Origin: Hyphococcus sp.
Lineage (GTDB): Bacteria; Pseudomonadota; Alphaproteobacteria; Caulobacterales; Parvularculaceae
DNA: 22,402 nucleotides
NCBI GenBank assembly: GCA_021604605.1
Contig: BQJH01000019.1
Coordinates: 1-22,402 of the forward strand
Reading direction: 5' to 3'
Under the pieces are notes generated by a model. That model saw only the letters and a program-made list of their open reading frames with translations. It did not search any database and was not told the DNA's origin. Of the stretch, positions 1 through 7,929 are shown one piece after another. A program made the position numbers and the translations under genes. Position 1 is the first letter of the stretch, and the number at the start of each line of letters is the position of its first letter.

Positions 1-872
1 GCTGCAAAAAGCGCAAAGAGATAGAATATTGAAAATCCAAATAGTTTCTTTGCGGACGAAAACTCTTTTTCATCAGCGGTTAAAACCTGAAACGCATACC
101 AGATAAACCCGGCGCCCATCAGACTGGCGACACCAAGGTAAAGATACCCTGCCATACCAACAATAAATGGCGCCAATCCCGCTATGGCGAGAATAAGCGA
201 ATACCCAAATATCTGTCGCCGGGTAGATTGTTCGCCTTTGACCACTGGCATCATCGGCACGCCCGCTTTCGCATAATCACCCTGCTTATAAAGCGCCAAC
301 GCCCAAAAATGCGGCGGCGTCCACAGGAAGATTATTGCAAACAAAACCCAGGCCTCCAGCGGCGCATTACCGGTGACCGCCGCCCAGCCAACGACTGGCG
401 GTAGCGCACCCGCTGCGCCGCCAATAACGATATTTTGCGGCGTCAGACGTTTCAGCCACATGGAATAGATCACGACGTAAAAGAAGATCGTAAAGGCAAG
501 CAGCCCGGCGGCGACATAGTTTGAAGAAAGCGCCAGCAGCACCACGGACAACGCAGACAGGAAGCCGCCAAAGCCCGCCGCTTCTGCAGCGGGTACAAGC
601 CCTGAAGGGATCGGGCGCGAGGCCGTCCGCGACATCACCGCATCGATGTCAGCGTCCCACCACATGTTAAGCGCGCCGGAGGCGCCCGCTCCCACTGCAA
701 TCGCCAAAATCGAGACAAGCCCCAGTAAGGGATGAATGTTACCGGGCGCAGCGGCCATGCCGACAAAGGCGGTGAAAATGACAAGCGACATCACGCGCGG
801 CTTTAAAAGCGCGAAGTAATCACCCGGCCCGGCAAGGGTCAGCTCTCTCTTATCAGCGGCGGCGTCAACCAT
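1..872 (-). CDS. ctaB: Protoheme IX farnesyltransferase (heme O synthase), partial
   Basis: This integral membrane prenyltransferase joins a farnesyl group to heme B to make heme O, the precursor of the heme A used by aa3-type oxidase. The reading frame starts at the ATG at 872 and runs open for about 290 residues to the left edge, so only the extreme C-terminus is missing. The first Asp-rich prenyl-diphosphate motif is visible near residues 69-86 (NMWWDADIDAVMSRTASRP). The second conserved region, with DYAKAGVPMMPVVKG, follows further on. Hydrophobic helices alternate along the length, as in the UbiA superfamily. It lies downstream of ctaC-ctaD but is separated from them by three other genes and two terminators, so it probably has its own promoter or shares one with the 976-1347 gene. 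A short GGGC-ATAA-GCCC hairpin lies just before the start codon. Confidence 0.95.
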   Translation of the reverse strand, partial: MVDAAADKRELTLAGPGDYFALLKPRVMSLVIFTAFVGMAAAPGNIHPLLGLVSILAIAVGAGASGALNMWWDADIDAVMSRTASRPIPSGLVPAAEAAGFGGFLSALSVVLLALSSNYVAAGLLAFTIFFYVVIYSMWLKRLTPQNIVIGGAAGALPPVVGWAAVTGNAPLEAWVLFAIIFLWTPPHFWALALYKQGDYAKAGVPMMPVVKGEQSTRRQIFGYSLILAIAGLAPFIVGMAGYLYLGVASLMGAGFIWYAFQVLTADEKEFSSAKKLFGFSIFYLFALFA

Positions 873-975
873 GATGGGCTTATGCCCTAAAGAACAACGA
901 ATGAGAAGTGAGCGCGCGCCAGAAAAGCGCGGCCCACGGTCGCAAAACAACCCAAATTAAGTAGGCGTTCTCAGG

Positions 976-1347
976 CTATCGGCTGAAAATTGTCCGGACA
1001 CCGAACAGAACAAAAATCAGCAGCATAAAGGCGATGAAATAGGCCAGCAGCGTCGCCGCTGTCAGGTTCATGAATATCCCCCAACTTGCTTCCAGCTGAT
1101 TGACCAACCGTCCGCCCGTGACTGACCCGCCTTCCGGCGTTGCCCCGGCAAAAACGCCGCGAAGATAACCGCCAATCGCAAACAGCGTCAGCGCCATCAA
1201 GGTCATTGAACCGATCTGCGTGCCCCGGCGCATGACCAAAGCAGCAACCACAACAGAGCCAAAGGCGATCAGGAGTGATATCCAGTCGCCATTCAAGAAC
1301 GTTGCGCGCAGTACGCTCAACACGTCGTTTAAAATCATCTCTAGCAT
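976..1347 (-). CDS. Small three-helix membrane protein, paralog of the 1479-1838 gene
   Basis: I do not recognise this 123-residue protein. It has a short amphipathic N-terminus, three predicted membrane helices (about 22-40, 44-66 and 93-118), and a polar loop of about 25 residues between helices 2 and 3. It aligns by eye along its whole length with the upstream 119-residue protein. Shared landmarks are FLNGDW/FLSGNW near residue 17, a Met-Arg followed by Gly/Ile-Gln-Ile at the first cytoplasmic turn, a GAT motif after helix 2, and QLEASW/QLEAGW before helix 3. The pair therefore looks like a tandem duplication. It sits between ctaD and ctaB on the same strand, 103 bases before ctaB, so a link to oxidase assembly or heme delivery is possible but unproven. 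An internal ATG three codons downstream is an alternative start. Confidence 0.75.
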   Translation of the reverse strand: MLEMILNDVLSVLRATFLNGDWISLLIAFGSVVVAALVMRRGTQIGSMTLMALTLFAIGGYLRGVFAGATPEGGSVTGGRLVNQLEASWGIFMNLTAATLLAYFIAFMLLIFVLFGVRTIFSR

Positions 1348-1359
1348 TTAAAAAACCCC

Positions 1360-1400
1360 ACGTTTTTCAATATTGCACGCCAAGCTATTCCCCAACAGAT
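1360..1400 (-). promoter_or_regulatory. Possible promoter for the 976-1347 gene and ctaB
   Basis: Between the terminator of the 1479-1838 gene and the start at 1347, the minus strand reads TTGGGG, 17 bases, then TATTGA. This matches the spacing of a sigma-70-type promoter but only moderately matches its consensus. It would supply transcription after the upstream terminator. I chose it by position and spacing only. Confidence 0.3.
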
Positions 1401-1415
1401 CGACGCTTTTCCCAA

Positions 1416-1455
1416 TAAAAAGAAACCGGCGTAACCCCCACAGCAACGCCGGCTT
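1416..1455 (-). terminator. Intrinsic terminator after the 1479-1838 gene
   Basis: On the minus strand AAGCCGGCGT pairs with ACGCCGGTTT, a 10-bp stem with one G-U pair, around a 13-base loop. A CTTTTTATT tract follows. It begins about two dozen bases after the stop codon of the 1479-1838 gene, so it separates that gene from its downstream paralog and from ctaB. Confidence 0.75.
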
Positions 1456-1478
1456 CAATTTTTAGTCGGCTTAAAAGC

Positions 1479-1838
1479 CTAGTTACGGAAAACCAGTGAT
1501 TTTCCGAGGAACAAGACCAGGATGGCGCCGGCAAAAGTCACCAGATAACCAACCAATGTTGTTCCGCTTAGATCAGCCATATTCGCCCAGCCGGCTTCCA
1601 ACTGGCTCATATATGTTGCTGGATCTGACGGCGCATCGCTCGTCGCGCCCCCGTAAATCATCCAGATCAACCCAAGCACAATCATCGCCAGTAAACTGAC
1701 GCATAATATTTGACCGATATTTCTCATTGCCGCCACGCCAACAAGCGCCGCAACAACGACCATACCGAGATACATCCAGTTGCCGCTGAGGAACATTGAC
1801 TCAGCAACCGCCCGAATTTCTCCAATCATACCTTCCAT
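1479..1838 (-). CDS. Small three-helix membrane protein, paralog of the 976-1347 gene
   Basis: A 119-residue protein of unknown function with three predicted membrane helices (about 21-38, 43-64 and 92-114) and a short polar segment before the last helix. It shares with its downstream neighbour the FLSGNW motif, the GAT tripeptide, the QLEAGW motif and the hydrophobicity pattern, which makes the two a tandem paralogous pair. The start at 1838 (MEGMIGEI) is preceded on the minus strand by GATGGGGCG, an acceptable ribosome binding site. A second ATG three codons in is less well placed. It follows the FkbM methyltransferase after 161 bases and ends at its own terminator, so it is probably a separate transcription unit inside the oxidase locus. 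I see no catalytic motif. Confidence 0.75.
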   Translation of the reverse strand: MEGMIGEIRAVAESMFLSGNWMYLGMVVVAALVGVAAMRNIGQILCVSLLAMIVLGLIWMIYGGATSDAPSDPATYMSQLEAGWANMADLSGTTLVGYLVTFAGAILVLFLGKSLVFRN

Positions 1839-1999
1839 GGAAACGCCCCATCTTAACTAATTGATAACTTCCCCTACCAAAGGTTAACGACATTTTCACG
1901 CCTTCGTCACGCTGCGGTGCAACATTTTTTTCGTGAACATGCAAGAATGCCCCGCTCAAGCCCAATCTTGCGCGGTATCAGCAGACTAACTGCGACAAA

Positions 2000-2776
2000 T
2001 TATGAATAGTGGGCAGTGTTGCTGATCAATGGCGATGACGGGCGAATAAACAGCATATCGATCTGGTTCATGGCGCCATCAAGGGGCCGACGATGTACTT
2101 CTGCTATTTCATGGGCGACAAAATCTCGCTCTTTCATGAAGGCGACAACTTCCGCAAAGAGCGGCGCGCCTTTGTTGATCTCAATAAGCGAGATTTCCAT
2201 CAGCACGGCGTCAACTTGAGGCAAGATTATCTCCGCCCCACGAAACGCTTCCAGCTCATAGCCCTGAATATCGATCTTGATAAAATCGACCGGCGGGCCA
2301 TCGCCAAGTATTGCATCCAATGTCCGCAAGGTGCGGGTCTCAGAGCGCCGCCCAAGGGGTGAGTTTTCCTCAAACACAGATGACCCGGATTCCATCACAT
2401 GGAACTCAACCTGCTCGCCGTCTTTTGAGCCCAAAAGGGCGATCTGAAGGGACGCATCAATATCACGGGCGACCTTTGTTAAAATGTTCCGCTTATCTTC
2501 ATTGCCTTCAACCATGGTGATGCGCGCGTCGGGCCAGATCGATCGCGCCATTTGCGCAAAGTGACCGCCATAGGCGCCAACATCCGCAACATGTTTTGGC
2601 TGCAACCCCCGCCGGGCAATATCCTTGAGCGACAAAGCCATGTTTGGGGCGAAAGCGTATTTATAGGCAAACTCTTCAAAGCGCGCAGGCGCCAGATTAA
2701 AACCCAGACCGAAAATTTTGTCTTTAATCGATTGGGGCAACACAGCATCAGCCAGCGAGATCAATTGTTTTTTCAT
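2000..2776 (-). CDS. FkbM-family SAM-dependent methyltransferase
   Basis: A predicted cytosolic O-methyltransferase of the FkbM family. These enzymes methylate hydroxyl groups on sugars or small molecules; the substrate here is unknown. Numbering from the ATG at 2776 (MKKQLISLADAV), a SAM-binding loop DVGAYGG lies near residue 64, an acidic MVEGNEDK strand end follows, and the family signature KIDIQGYELEAFRG is near 168-181, with LMEIS after it. The open frame extends upstream to 2851, but that extension begins inside the loop of the ctaD terminator, so the longer start is unlikely. A GTG at 2800 is the other candidate. The usual gene here in Alphaproteobacteria would be ctaB or another oxidase assembly gene, so this is an insertion between ctaD and ctaB. 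Sequence and codon use look native. Confidence 0.85.
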   Translation of the reverse strand: MKKQLISLADAVLPQSIKDKIFGLGFNLAPARFEEFAYKYAFAPNMALSLKDIARRGLQPKHVADVGAYGGHFAQMARSIWPDARITMVEGNEDKRNILTKVARDIDASLQIALLGSKDGEQVEFHVMESGSSVFEENSPLGRRSETRTLRTLDAILGDGPPVDFIKIDIQGYELEAFRGAEIILPQVDAVLMEISLIEINKGAPLFAEVVAFMKERDFVAHEIAEVHRRPLDGAMNQIDMLFIRPSSPLISNTAHYS

Positions 2777-2820
2777 CGAGGCAATATCCCGCTCATTCAC
2801 TACAACTTTTTCCGCCCGCC

Positions 2821-2862
2821 AAAAAAATAGCGCCGGGCGGTATTTCAACACACCCGGCGCTA
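2821..2862 (-). terminator. Strong intrinsic terminator of the ctaC-ctaD operon
   Basis: On the minus strand TAGCGCCGGG pairs perfectly with CCCGGCGCTA, a 10-bp GC-rich stem with a 15-base loop, followed at once by seven Ts. It starts 22 bases after the ctaD stop codon. It also rules out the longest reading of the following methyltransferase gene, whose first possible ATG lies within the loop. Confidence 0.92.
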
Positions 2863-2884
2863 TAACCCTGTTTGGTAAAGCAAA

Positions 2885-4552
2885 TCAAAATGCTTTGGCG
2901 TCGCCTTTATCAAAGCGCGGCAGTTCATTGAACTGGTGATGCGGCGGCGGTGATGGCAACGTCCATTCCAACGTTGTTGCGCCCTCACCCCAAGGATTGG
3001 CTGGCGCTTTTTTCCGATAGATGAAAAACGCATCAATCATCGCGATCAGGAAGATAAACATCCCAATAATGGTGATGAAGTAACCCCAGGTTGAAACCTG
3101 ATTCCAAAGCGCAAACGCGTCGGGGTAATCAATGTAGCGACGCGGCATCCCTTGCAGACCGAGGAAATGCTGCGGGAAGAAAATCAAATTCACCCCGACA
3201 AACATGACCCAGAAATGCAACTGGCCAAGCCATTCGCGATACATCCTGCCGGTCATTTTACCGAACCAGTAGTACCAGCCGGCAAAGATCGCGAAGACCG
3301 CGCCGAGCGACAACACGTAATGGAAGTGCGCCACCACGTAATAGGTATCGTGCATATAGTGATCGACGCCCGCATTGGCGAGCACGACGCCAGTAACACC
3401 GCCCACGGTGAACAGGAAAATAAACCCGACGGCCCAGACCATCGGTGTTTTAAACTCGATTGAGCCGCCCCACATCGTCGCAATCCAGGAGAAGATCTTT
3501 ATGCCCGTCGGCACCGCAATGACCATTGTGGCGGCAACAAAATACGCCTTCATGTTCACGCTGAGGCCAACTGTATACATGTGATGGGCCCAGACGATGA
3601 AGCCGACAAAGCCAATCGCCACCATCGCATAGGCCATGCCGAGATAGCCGAAAATTGGCTTCTTCGAGAAGGTCGAGACGATATGTGAGATGATACCGAA
3701 GCCCGGCAGGATAAGGATGTAAACTTCCGGGTGACCGAAGAACCAGAACAAGTGCTGGTACAAAATCGGATCACCGCCGCCAGCCGCATCAAAGAATGAA
3801 GTGCCAAAGTTACGGTCGGTCAACAGCATGGTGATGGCGCCCGCCAGAACCGGCAAAGACAGAACGAGCAAGAACGCTGTGACCAGAACCGACCACGCAA
3901 AAAGCGGCATCTTGTGCAGCGTCATGCCCGGCGCACGCATGTTAAAGATCGTCGTGATGAAGTTGATCGCGCCCAAAATTGACGAGGCGCCCGCAAGGTG
4001 AAGCGACAAGATCAATAGATCCATCGCCGGCCCGGGACTGCCGGTGGTCGACGAGAGCGGTGGATACAATACCCACCCCCCGCCAAAGCCAATATTAGAG
4101 CCATAGCCCGGCGCAAACATAGACAGGGTAATCAAGATACCGGACGCCCCATAAAGCCAGAATGAGATGTTATTCATCCGTGGAAAGGCCATATCAGGCG
4201 CGCCGATCATAATCGGCACGAACCAGTTACCAAAGCCGCCGATCATCGCCGGCATCACCATGAAGAAGATCATGATAAGGCCGTGATAGGTAATCAGAAC
4301 GTTGTAGAAGTTATACGCGGCCTCTTCATTGCCGCCGGTGAAATGCGTCAGGAAGGTTACGCCGGGTTCAGCAAGCTCCATGCGCATCATGCCCGACATG
4401 GCGCCGCCGATAATCCCCGCCAGAATCGCGAAAATTAAATAAAGTGTGCCGATATCTTTGTGATTGGTTGAGAAAAACCAACGAACAAGGAAAGGCGGTT
4501 TGTGATCTGCGTGATCATCAATTCCGTGCGCGGCGTGTGCGTCGTCTGCCAT
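2885..4552 (-). CDS. ctaD: Cytochrome c oxidase subunit I (aa3 type)
   Basis: The catalytic subunit of the terminal oxidase, which reduces oxygen to water and pumps protons across the inner membrane. Its 555 residues are the usual length. Metal ligands are in place: His90 (heme a, ITYHG), His274 in GHPEVY with the cross-linking Tyr278, the His323-His324 pair (WAHHMY) for CuB, and His409/His411 (VAHFH) for the two hemes. Asp120 in GAPDMAFPRMNN marks the D-channel entrance, Glu276 its upper end, and Lys352 in VPTGIK the K-channel. This is the A1-type heme-copper oxidase pattern. The start at 4552 (MADDAHAAHG) has a GGAAGG upstream, a little farther away than usual. Only 18 bases separate it from ctaC, so the two are co-transcribed and end at the 2821-2862 terminator. 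Confidence 0.98.
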   Translation of the reverse strand: MADDAHAAHGIDDHADHKPPFLVRWFFSTNHKDIGTLYLIFAILAGIIGGAMSGMMRMELAEPGVTFLTHFTGGNEEAAYNFYNVLITYHGLIMIFFMVMPAMIGGFGNWFVPIMIGAPDMAFPRMNNISFWLYGASGILITLSMFAPGYGSNIGFGGGWVLYPPLSSTTGSPGPAMDLLILSLHLAGASSILGAINFITTIFNMRAPGMTLHKMPLFAWSVLVTAFLLVLSLPVLAGAITMLLTDRNFGTSFFDAAGGGDPILYQHLFWFFGHPEVYILILPGFGIISHIVSTFSKKPIFGYLGMAYAMVAIGFVGFIVWAHHMYTVGLSVNMKAYFVAATMVIAVPTGIKIFSWIATMWGGSIEFKTPMVWAVGFIFLFTVGGVTGVVLANAGVDHYMHDTYYVVAHFHYVLSLGAVFAIFAGWYYWFGKMTGRMYREWLGQLHFWVMFVGVNLIFFPQHFLGLQGMPRRYIDYPDAFALWNQVSTWGYFITIIGMFIFLIAMIDAFFIYRKKAPANPWGEGATTLEWTLPSPPPHHQFNELPRFDKGDAKAF

Positions 4553-4570
4553 AATCTCTGGGCCTTCCCG

Positions 4571-5704
4571 TTATTCTTGTTCTGCATCAGCGGCGTCTGC
4601 ATCCACAGAGCCCTGCGCCAGTTTCATTTCATTGGTGTCGAACATTGGCGCCATACCGGCCAGTTCACGCTGACTGTCGATCCAGGCCTCAAACGCAGGG
4701 CGCGACACAACTTCGATACCAATCGGCATGAAGGAATGTCTGACACCACAAATTTCTGAGCACTGCCCGTAAAATACGCCTTCACGGTCCGCCTTAAACC
4801 ACGTTTCATTAATCCGGCCCGGCACAGCATCAATTTTAACAGCAAAGGCTGGCATCGCCCATGCGTGGATGACATCGTCTGCTGTTGTCGTCAGGCGAAT
4901 AGTTTCACCAACGGGGACGACAATTCGATTATCAACTTCCAGCCGATAAAGTTCTTTGGTCGTCTGATCTTCTGTCGCCATCTGCGAGAACACTTCGAAG
5001 TCGCCGAAATCCGGGTAATTGTGCACCCAGCTCCATTGCTTGCCGGTCGCCTTCAACGTCATGGTTGGCGCCATCACGATGTCGCCGCGACTATCCTTGG
5101 AGCGGCCGCCGCGAATGATCACTCGCTCGCCAGGCGCAGGCGGCTGATCAAAAGAGACCACAATTTCCGCCTCGCCAAAGCCTTCAACGCCATAATCAGC
5201 ACGGCGCTTGAGAGTGCGCTGCTCAGCGCCGTCATCAATAATCACCTGCAAATGGCCGCCACGCTCAACCATGCGGCGCGCAGGAAAATCATTATCAAAG
5301 ACAAAGTTTACTGTTTGGCCGTCGCCCACGGCAACGACCTGCTTGCCGTCCGGGGTTACGTCCTCTTTAAATAGTAGCTCAAAAGACGGCAGCGCGATCA
5401 CCAGAAGAATCAAGATCGGGATGCCCGTCCAGATTACTTCAATCAGCGTGTTATGGCTGAACTTACGCGGGACCGGGTTGGCCTTCTTATTGTAGCGCAG
5501 GATAATCCAGATCAGGAGCGCCAGCACGAACAGGCTGATGACTGTAATGATCGGCATCAAAATTACGTTGTGGAAAAAGTGAACTTCCTCTGCAACGCCG
5601 GAATTGGCCGGTTGCATCCCGATCCCTCCGGGGGTCAGTTGCGCATGCGCCGCGCCCCATAGGCCTGCGCCGATTGTGGTGAGGCTTGCCGTCAATTTTT
5701 TCAT
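4571..5704 (-). CDS. ctaC: Cytochrome c oxidase subunit II with an extra extracytoplasmic segment
   Basis: Subunit II accepts electrons from cytochrome c through its CuA centre. I place the start at the ATG at 5704, giving 377 residues beginning MKKLTASL. This yields a clean signal peptide ending near AHA-Q (residue 21) and has GGGAAA upstream; an in-frame start at 5770 would bury it. Two membrane helices follow (about 46-70 and 88-109). CuA ligands are His280 (DVIHAW), Cys315, Cys319, His323 and Met326 (CSEICGVRHSFM). Two features are odd. About 80 residues beyond the normal linker are inserted between helix 2 and the CuA domain (about 113-212). The electron-entry motif reads QWSW rather than the usual QWYW, although the first Trp is kept. 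The C-terminal tail is acidic. The gene is head-to-head with tldD. Confidence 0.95.
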   Translation of the reverse strand: MKKLTASLTTIGAGLWGAAHAQLTPGGIGMQPANSGVAEEVHFFHNVILMPIITVISLFVLALLIWIILRYNKKANPVPRKFSHNTLIEVIWTGIPILILLVIALPSFELLFKEDVTPDGKQVVAVGDGQTVNFVFDNDFPARRMVERGGHLQVIIDDGAEQRTLKRRADYGVEGFGEAEIVVSFDQPPAPGERVIIRGGRSKDSRGDIVMAPTMTLKATGKQWSWVHNYPDFGDFEVFSQMATEDQTTKELYRLEVDNRIVVPVGETIRLTTTADDVIHAWAMPAFAVKIDAVPGRINETWFKADREGVFYGQCSEICGVRHSFMPIGIEVVSRPAFEAWIDSQRELAGMAPMFDTNEMKLAQGSVDADAADAEQE

Positions 5705-6015
5705 TGCTGTTTCCCGCGCCGCTTCTTGGCTCCCAAAGGATTGGCCGCCAAATCTAGTCTTCAAACTCATTCAATGCCGCAACTGCCAATATTGAACAAT
5801 ATGACACCGCCCTAGGCGTGATCGATACGCCCACACCGCGCCAAAGGTCAACATTTCCGCATGGCTTATACGCCGCACGCCGCGCCCGCGTCATCGCGGA
5901 TTTAATGGAAAAATGGTCGCAGCGAGGCGTTACTCTATTCACGATCTATCCTGGACCCAATTTGCCCTCAGGCCAGCTATTGAAACTTAACGCCTGAGGC
6001 CCATAACCTAACCTC
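5705..6015. other. Intergenic region between divergent ctaC and tldD
   Basis: These 311 bases hold no gene I can support. Promoters for ctaC (minus) and tldD (plus) should lie here, but I see no pair of boxes close to consensus. A plus-strand frame ending at the TGA at 5995-5997 is open for about 60 codons from a GTG at 5818. It lacks an ATG, a ribosome binding site and any family I recognise. A minus-strand frame (5754-5942) runs into the 5' part of ctaC and also looks like chance. Confidence 0.5.
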
Positions 6016-7434
6016 ATGACTGATTCTTATTTCTTCTCCCGCACCGATCTTGACCGAAACCGTACGCAAAGCCTCATTGATGACGCCCTCGGCGGCGCTG
6101 ACGACGGGGAGCTGTTCCTCGAATACGCACAGTCAGAAGCTTTTGTCTTTGATGACAACCGGCTGAAGACGGCGAGCTTCAATGTAGATCAAGGCTTTGG
6201 CCTGCGCTCGGTTTGCGGTGAATCTACCGGATACGCTCACGCTTCAGAGCTTTCCGAGGCAGCCCTGAAACGCGCCGGTGACGCTGTTCAGGCGGTTAAA
6301 ACCGGCAAGGGCGGAACCCTCGCCGATGGACCGGCACGCACCAACGCCAAGCTTTACCCGGACGAAAACCCACTCGGTGATATGGAATTCGGGGCTAAAA
6401 CAAAGCTTCTGGAAGAAATCAACGACTACGCCCGGTCAAAAGACCCTCGCGTTCGCCAAGTCTCCGCGTCGCTTTCCGGCGAATGGTCCGCCATTGAGGT
6501 CATCCGCCCCGGCGGAGAAGTCATCAGAGATTTCCGCCCCTTGGTGCGCCTCAACGTTTCCGTCACCGCTGGAGAAGGCGATCGTCAGGAAAGTGGTTCT
6601 TATGGGGCCGGTGGGCGCGAAGGCTACGCCAAATATATTGCCGCCGACGCCTGGCAGGGGCAAGTCGATGAAGCCTTGCGGCAGGCCCTCGTCAATCTCG
6701 AAGCCGAAGCCGCCCCGGCCGGTGAAATGGAAGTGGTGCTCGGCCCTGGCTGGACCGGCGTTCTTCTGCATGAAGCCGTTGGTCATGGGCTTGAAGGCGA
6801 CTTCAACCGCAAAGAAACATCCGCCTTCTCAGGACGGCTGGGCGAACGGGTCGCAGCGCCCGGCGTCACCGTTATTGATGACGGCACCCTTGATGGACGG
6901 CGCGGCTCTTTAAGCGTTGATGATGAAGGCACGCCAACATCGCGCACGGTCTTGATCGAAGACGGTATCTTGAAAGGCTACTTACAAGACCGCCTCAATG
7001 CCCGCCTTATGGGAATGCGCGCGACTGGCAATGGGCGCAGGGAAAGCTTCGCCCACCAGCCAATGCCGCGCATGACCAACACGTTCATGCTGGGCGGCAA
7101 TCACGAGCCAGAAGAAATACTTCGCACACTGAAAGATGGCATCTACGCCGTTAACTTCTCCGGCGGGCAGGTCGATATCACATCCGGAAAATTTGTCTTT
7201 AACTGCACAGAGGCTTATCGTGTACAGGACGGCAAGGTGGGCGCACCGTTGAAAAATGTCGCGCTAATCGGCGACGGCCCCTCAGTGATGACCAAAGTTT
7301 CAATGATCGGCAATGATTTCGCGTTGGACCCAGGCGTTGGCGTTTGCGGCAAAGCCGGGCAAGGCGTGCCTGTCGGCGTTGGGCAACCGACCATAAAAAT
7401 TGATCGCCTGACGGTGGGCGGCGCAGCAGCTTAA
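6016..7434 (+). CDS. tldD: Metalloprotease TldD
   Basis: The TldD subunit of the TldD/PmbA(TldE) zinc protease, which degrades unfolded peptides and matures some modified peptides and antitoxins in the cytoplasm. Its 472 residues are the usual length. The active-site helix LLHEAVGHGLEGDF places zinc-binding His252 and His257 and catalytic Glu253. The conserved C-terminal segment GVCGKAGQGVPVGVGQPT carries the Cys expected to complete the site. A partner PmbA gene is not in the window; it is usually encoded elsewhere. No clear ribosome binding site precedes the ATG at 6016, so initiation may be leaderless or weak. Divergent pairing with ctaC is a recurring alphaproteobacterial arrangement. An exported SnoaL-like gene starts 13 bases after the stop and is probably co-transcribed. 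Confidence 0.96.
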   Translation: MTDSYFFSRTDLDRNRTQSLIDDALGGADDGELFLEYAQSEAFVFDDNRLKTASFNVDQGFGLRSVCGESTGYAHASELSEAALKRAGDAVQAVKTGKGGTLADGPARTNAKLYPDENPLGDMEFGAKTKLLEEINDYARSKDPRVRQVSASLSGEWSAIEVIRPGGEVIRDFRPLVRLNVSVTAGEGDRQESGSYGAGGREGYAKYIAADAWQGQVDEALRQALVNLEAEAAPAGEMEVVLGPGWTGVLLHEAVGHGLEGDFNRKETSAFSGRLGERVAAPGVTVIDDGTLDGRRGSLSVDDEGTPTSRTVLIEDGILKGYLQDRLNARLMGMRATGNGRRESFAHQPMPRMTNTFMLGGNHEPEEILRTLKDGIYAVNFSGGQVDITSGKFVFNCTEAYRVQDGKVGAPLKNVALIGDGPSVMTKVSMIGNDFALDPGVGVCGKAGQGVPVGVGQPTIKIDRLTVGGAAA

Positions 7435-7447
7435 GACTGGTAACAAT

Positions 7448-7912
7448 ATGAGGTACTTACTGGCACTTTTAACTGCAGGCGCCGTTTGGATTTTTTCAAT
7501 GCTTAATGTTCTTGCTGATGACGCAAAAGACGTTGAAGCAGCCATTTTGCAATTCGCAGAGGCCTATCGCAGTGGTGATGTTGCGGCCGTTGATCAGCTC
7601 ATTGCAGAAGATTATTCGCATATCAACAATGGCGGCGAGCCAATAGATCGCACCGACTATATGGCCTGGAACAATTTGCGTGCAGGCCATTTAAAAAAAG
7701 GCGAGTGGCGCATCGATCAATATGAGGTCACAGAGCTAGTAATCACTACGCATGAACTAAGCGCCGTCGCGACAGGCCGTGTAATCGCCAAGGGTGAACG
7801 CAACGGAAAACAATGGAACTCTGATGTACGCTTTACCAATCTTTGGATAAAAGAGAGCGGCCATTGGCGGCGCGCGGGATTTCATGACACCGCCCTCGAC
7901 AAAGTGGAATGA
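7448..7912 (+). CDS. Exported SnoaL-like/DUF4440 (NTF2-fold) protein
   Basis: A 154-residue protein with an N-terminal hydrophobic segment (MRYLLALLTAGAV onward) that looks like a signal peptide, cleaved around residue 23 (LADDA). The rest follows the SnoaL/DUF4440 pattern of the NTF2-like fold. It has an opening helix (VEAAILQFAEAYRSGDVAAVDQL), then AEDYSHINNGGEPIDRTDY, and a C-terminal strand pair with FTNLWIKESGHWRRAGFHDT. These domains bind small molecules or act as simple hydrolases or isomerases; the ligand here is unknown. It starts 13 bases after tldD and is probably read from the same transcript, though I know of no functional tie. It converges on the DUF3667 gene with only 17 bases between stops and no visible terminator. 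Confidence 0.8.
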   Translation: MRYLLALLTAGAVWIFSMLNVLADDAKDVEAAILQFAEAYRSGDVAAVDQLIAEDYSHINNGGEPIDRTDYMAWNNLRAGHLKKGEWRIDQYEVTELVITTHELSAVATGRVIAKGERNGKQWNSDVRFTNLWIKESGHWRRAGFHDTALDKVE

Positions 7913-7929
7913 AAGCGCAAACGCCAACC

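Noticed and set aside
1839..1999. Possible terminator or promoter between the methyltransferase and the first small membrane gene
   Set aside because: The only stem (GCAAGA/TCTTGC on the minus strand) is weak with a long loop and no T-tract, and promoter-like hexamers do not space correctly.
4865..5374. 169-residue plus-strand frame antisense to ctaC
   Set aside because: ctaC on the other strand is certain from CuA ligands and signal peptide. The antisense protein has no recognisable pattern and follows the codon structure of ctaC.
5818..5997. Plus-strand open frame of about 60 codons from a GTG, ending 18 bases before tldD
   Set aside because: It has no ATG, no ribosome binding site and no family I recognise. 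Codon third positions are mixed. It may be chance or a degraded remnant, so I did not call it.
6278..6913. 211-residue plus-strand frame within tldD in another phase
   Set aside because: tldD in the main frame has the HExxxH motif and full length. The shadow product is Pro/Arg/Lys-rich, as expected from out-of-frame reading.
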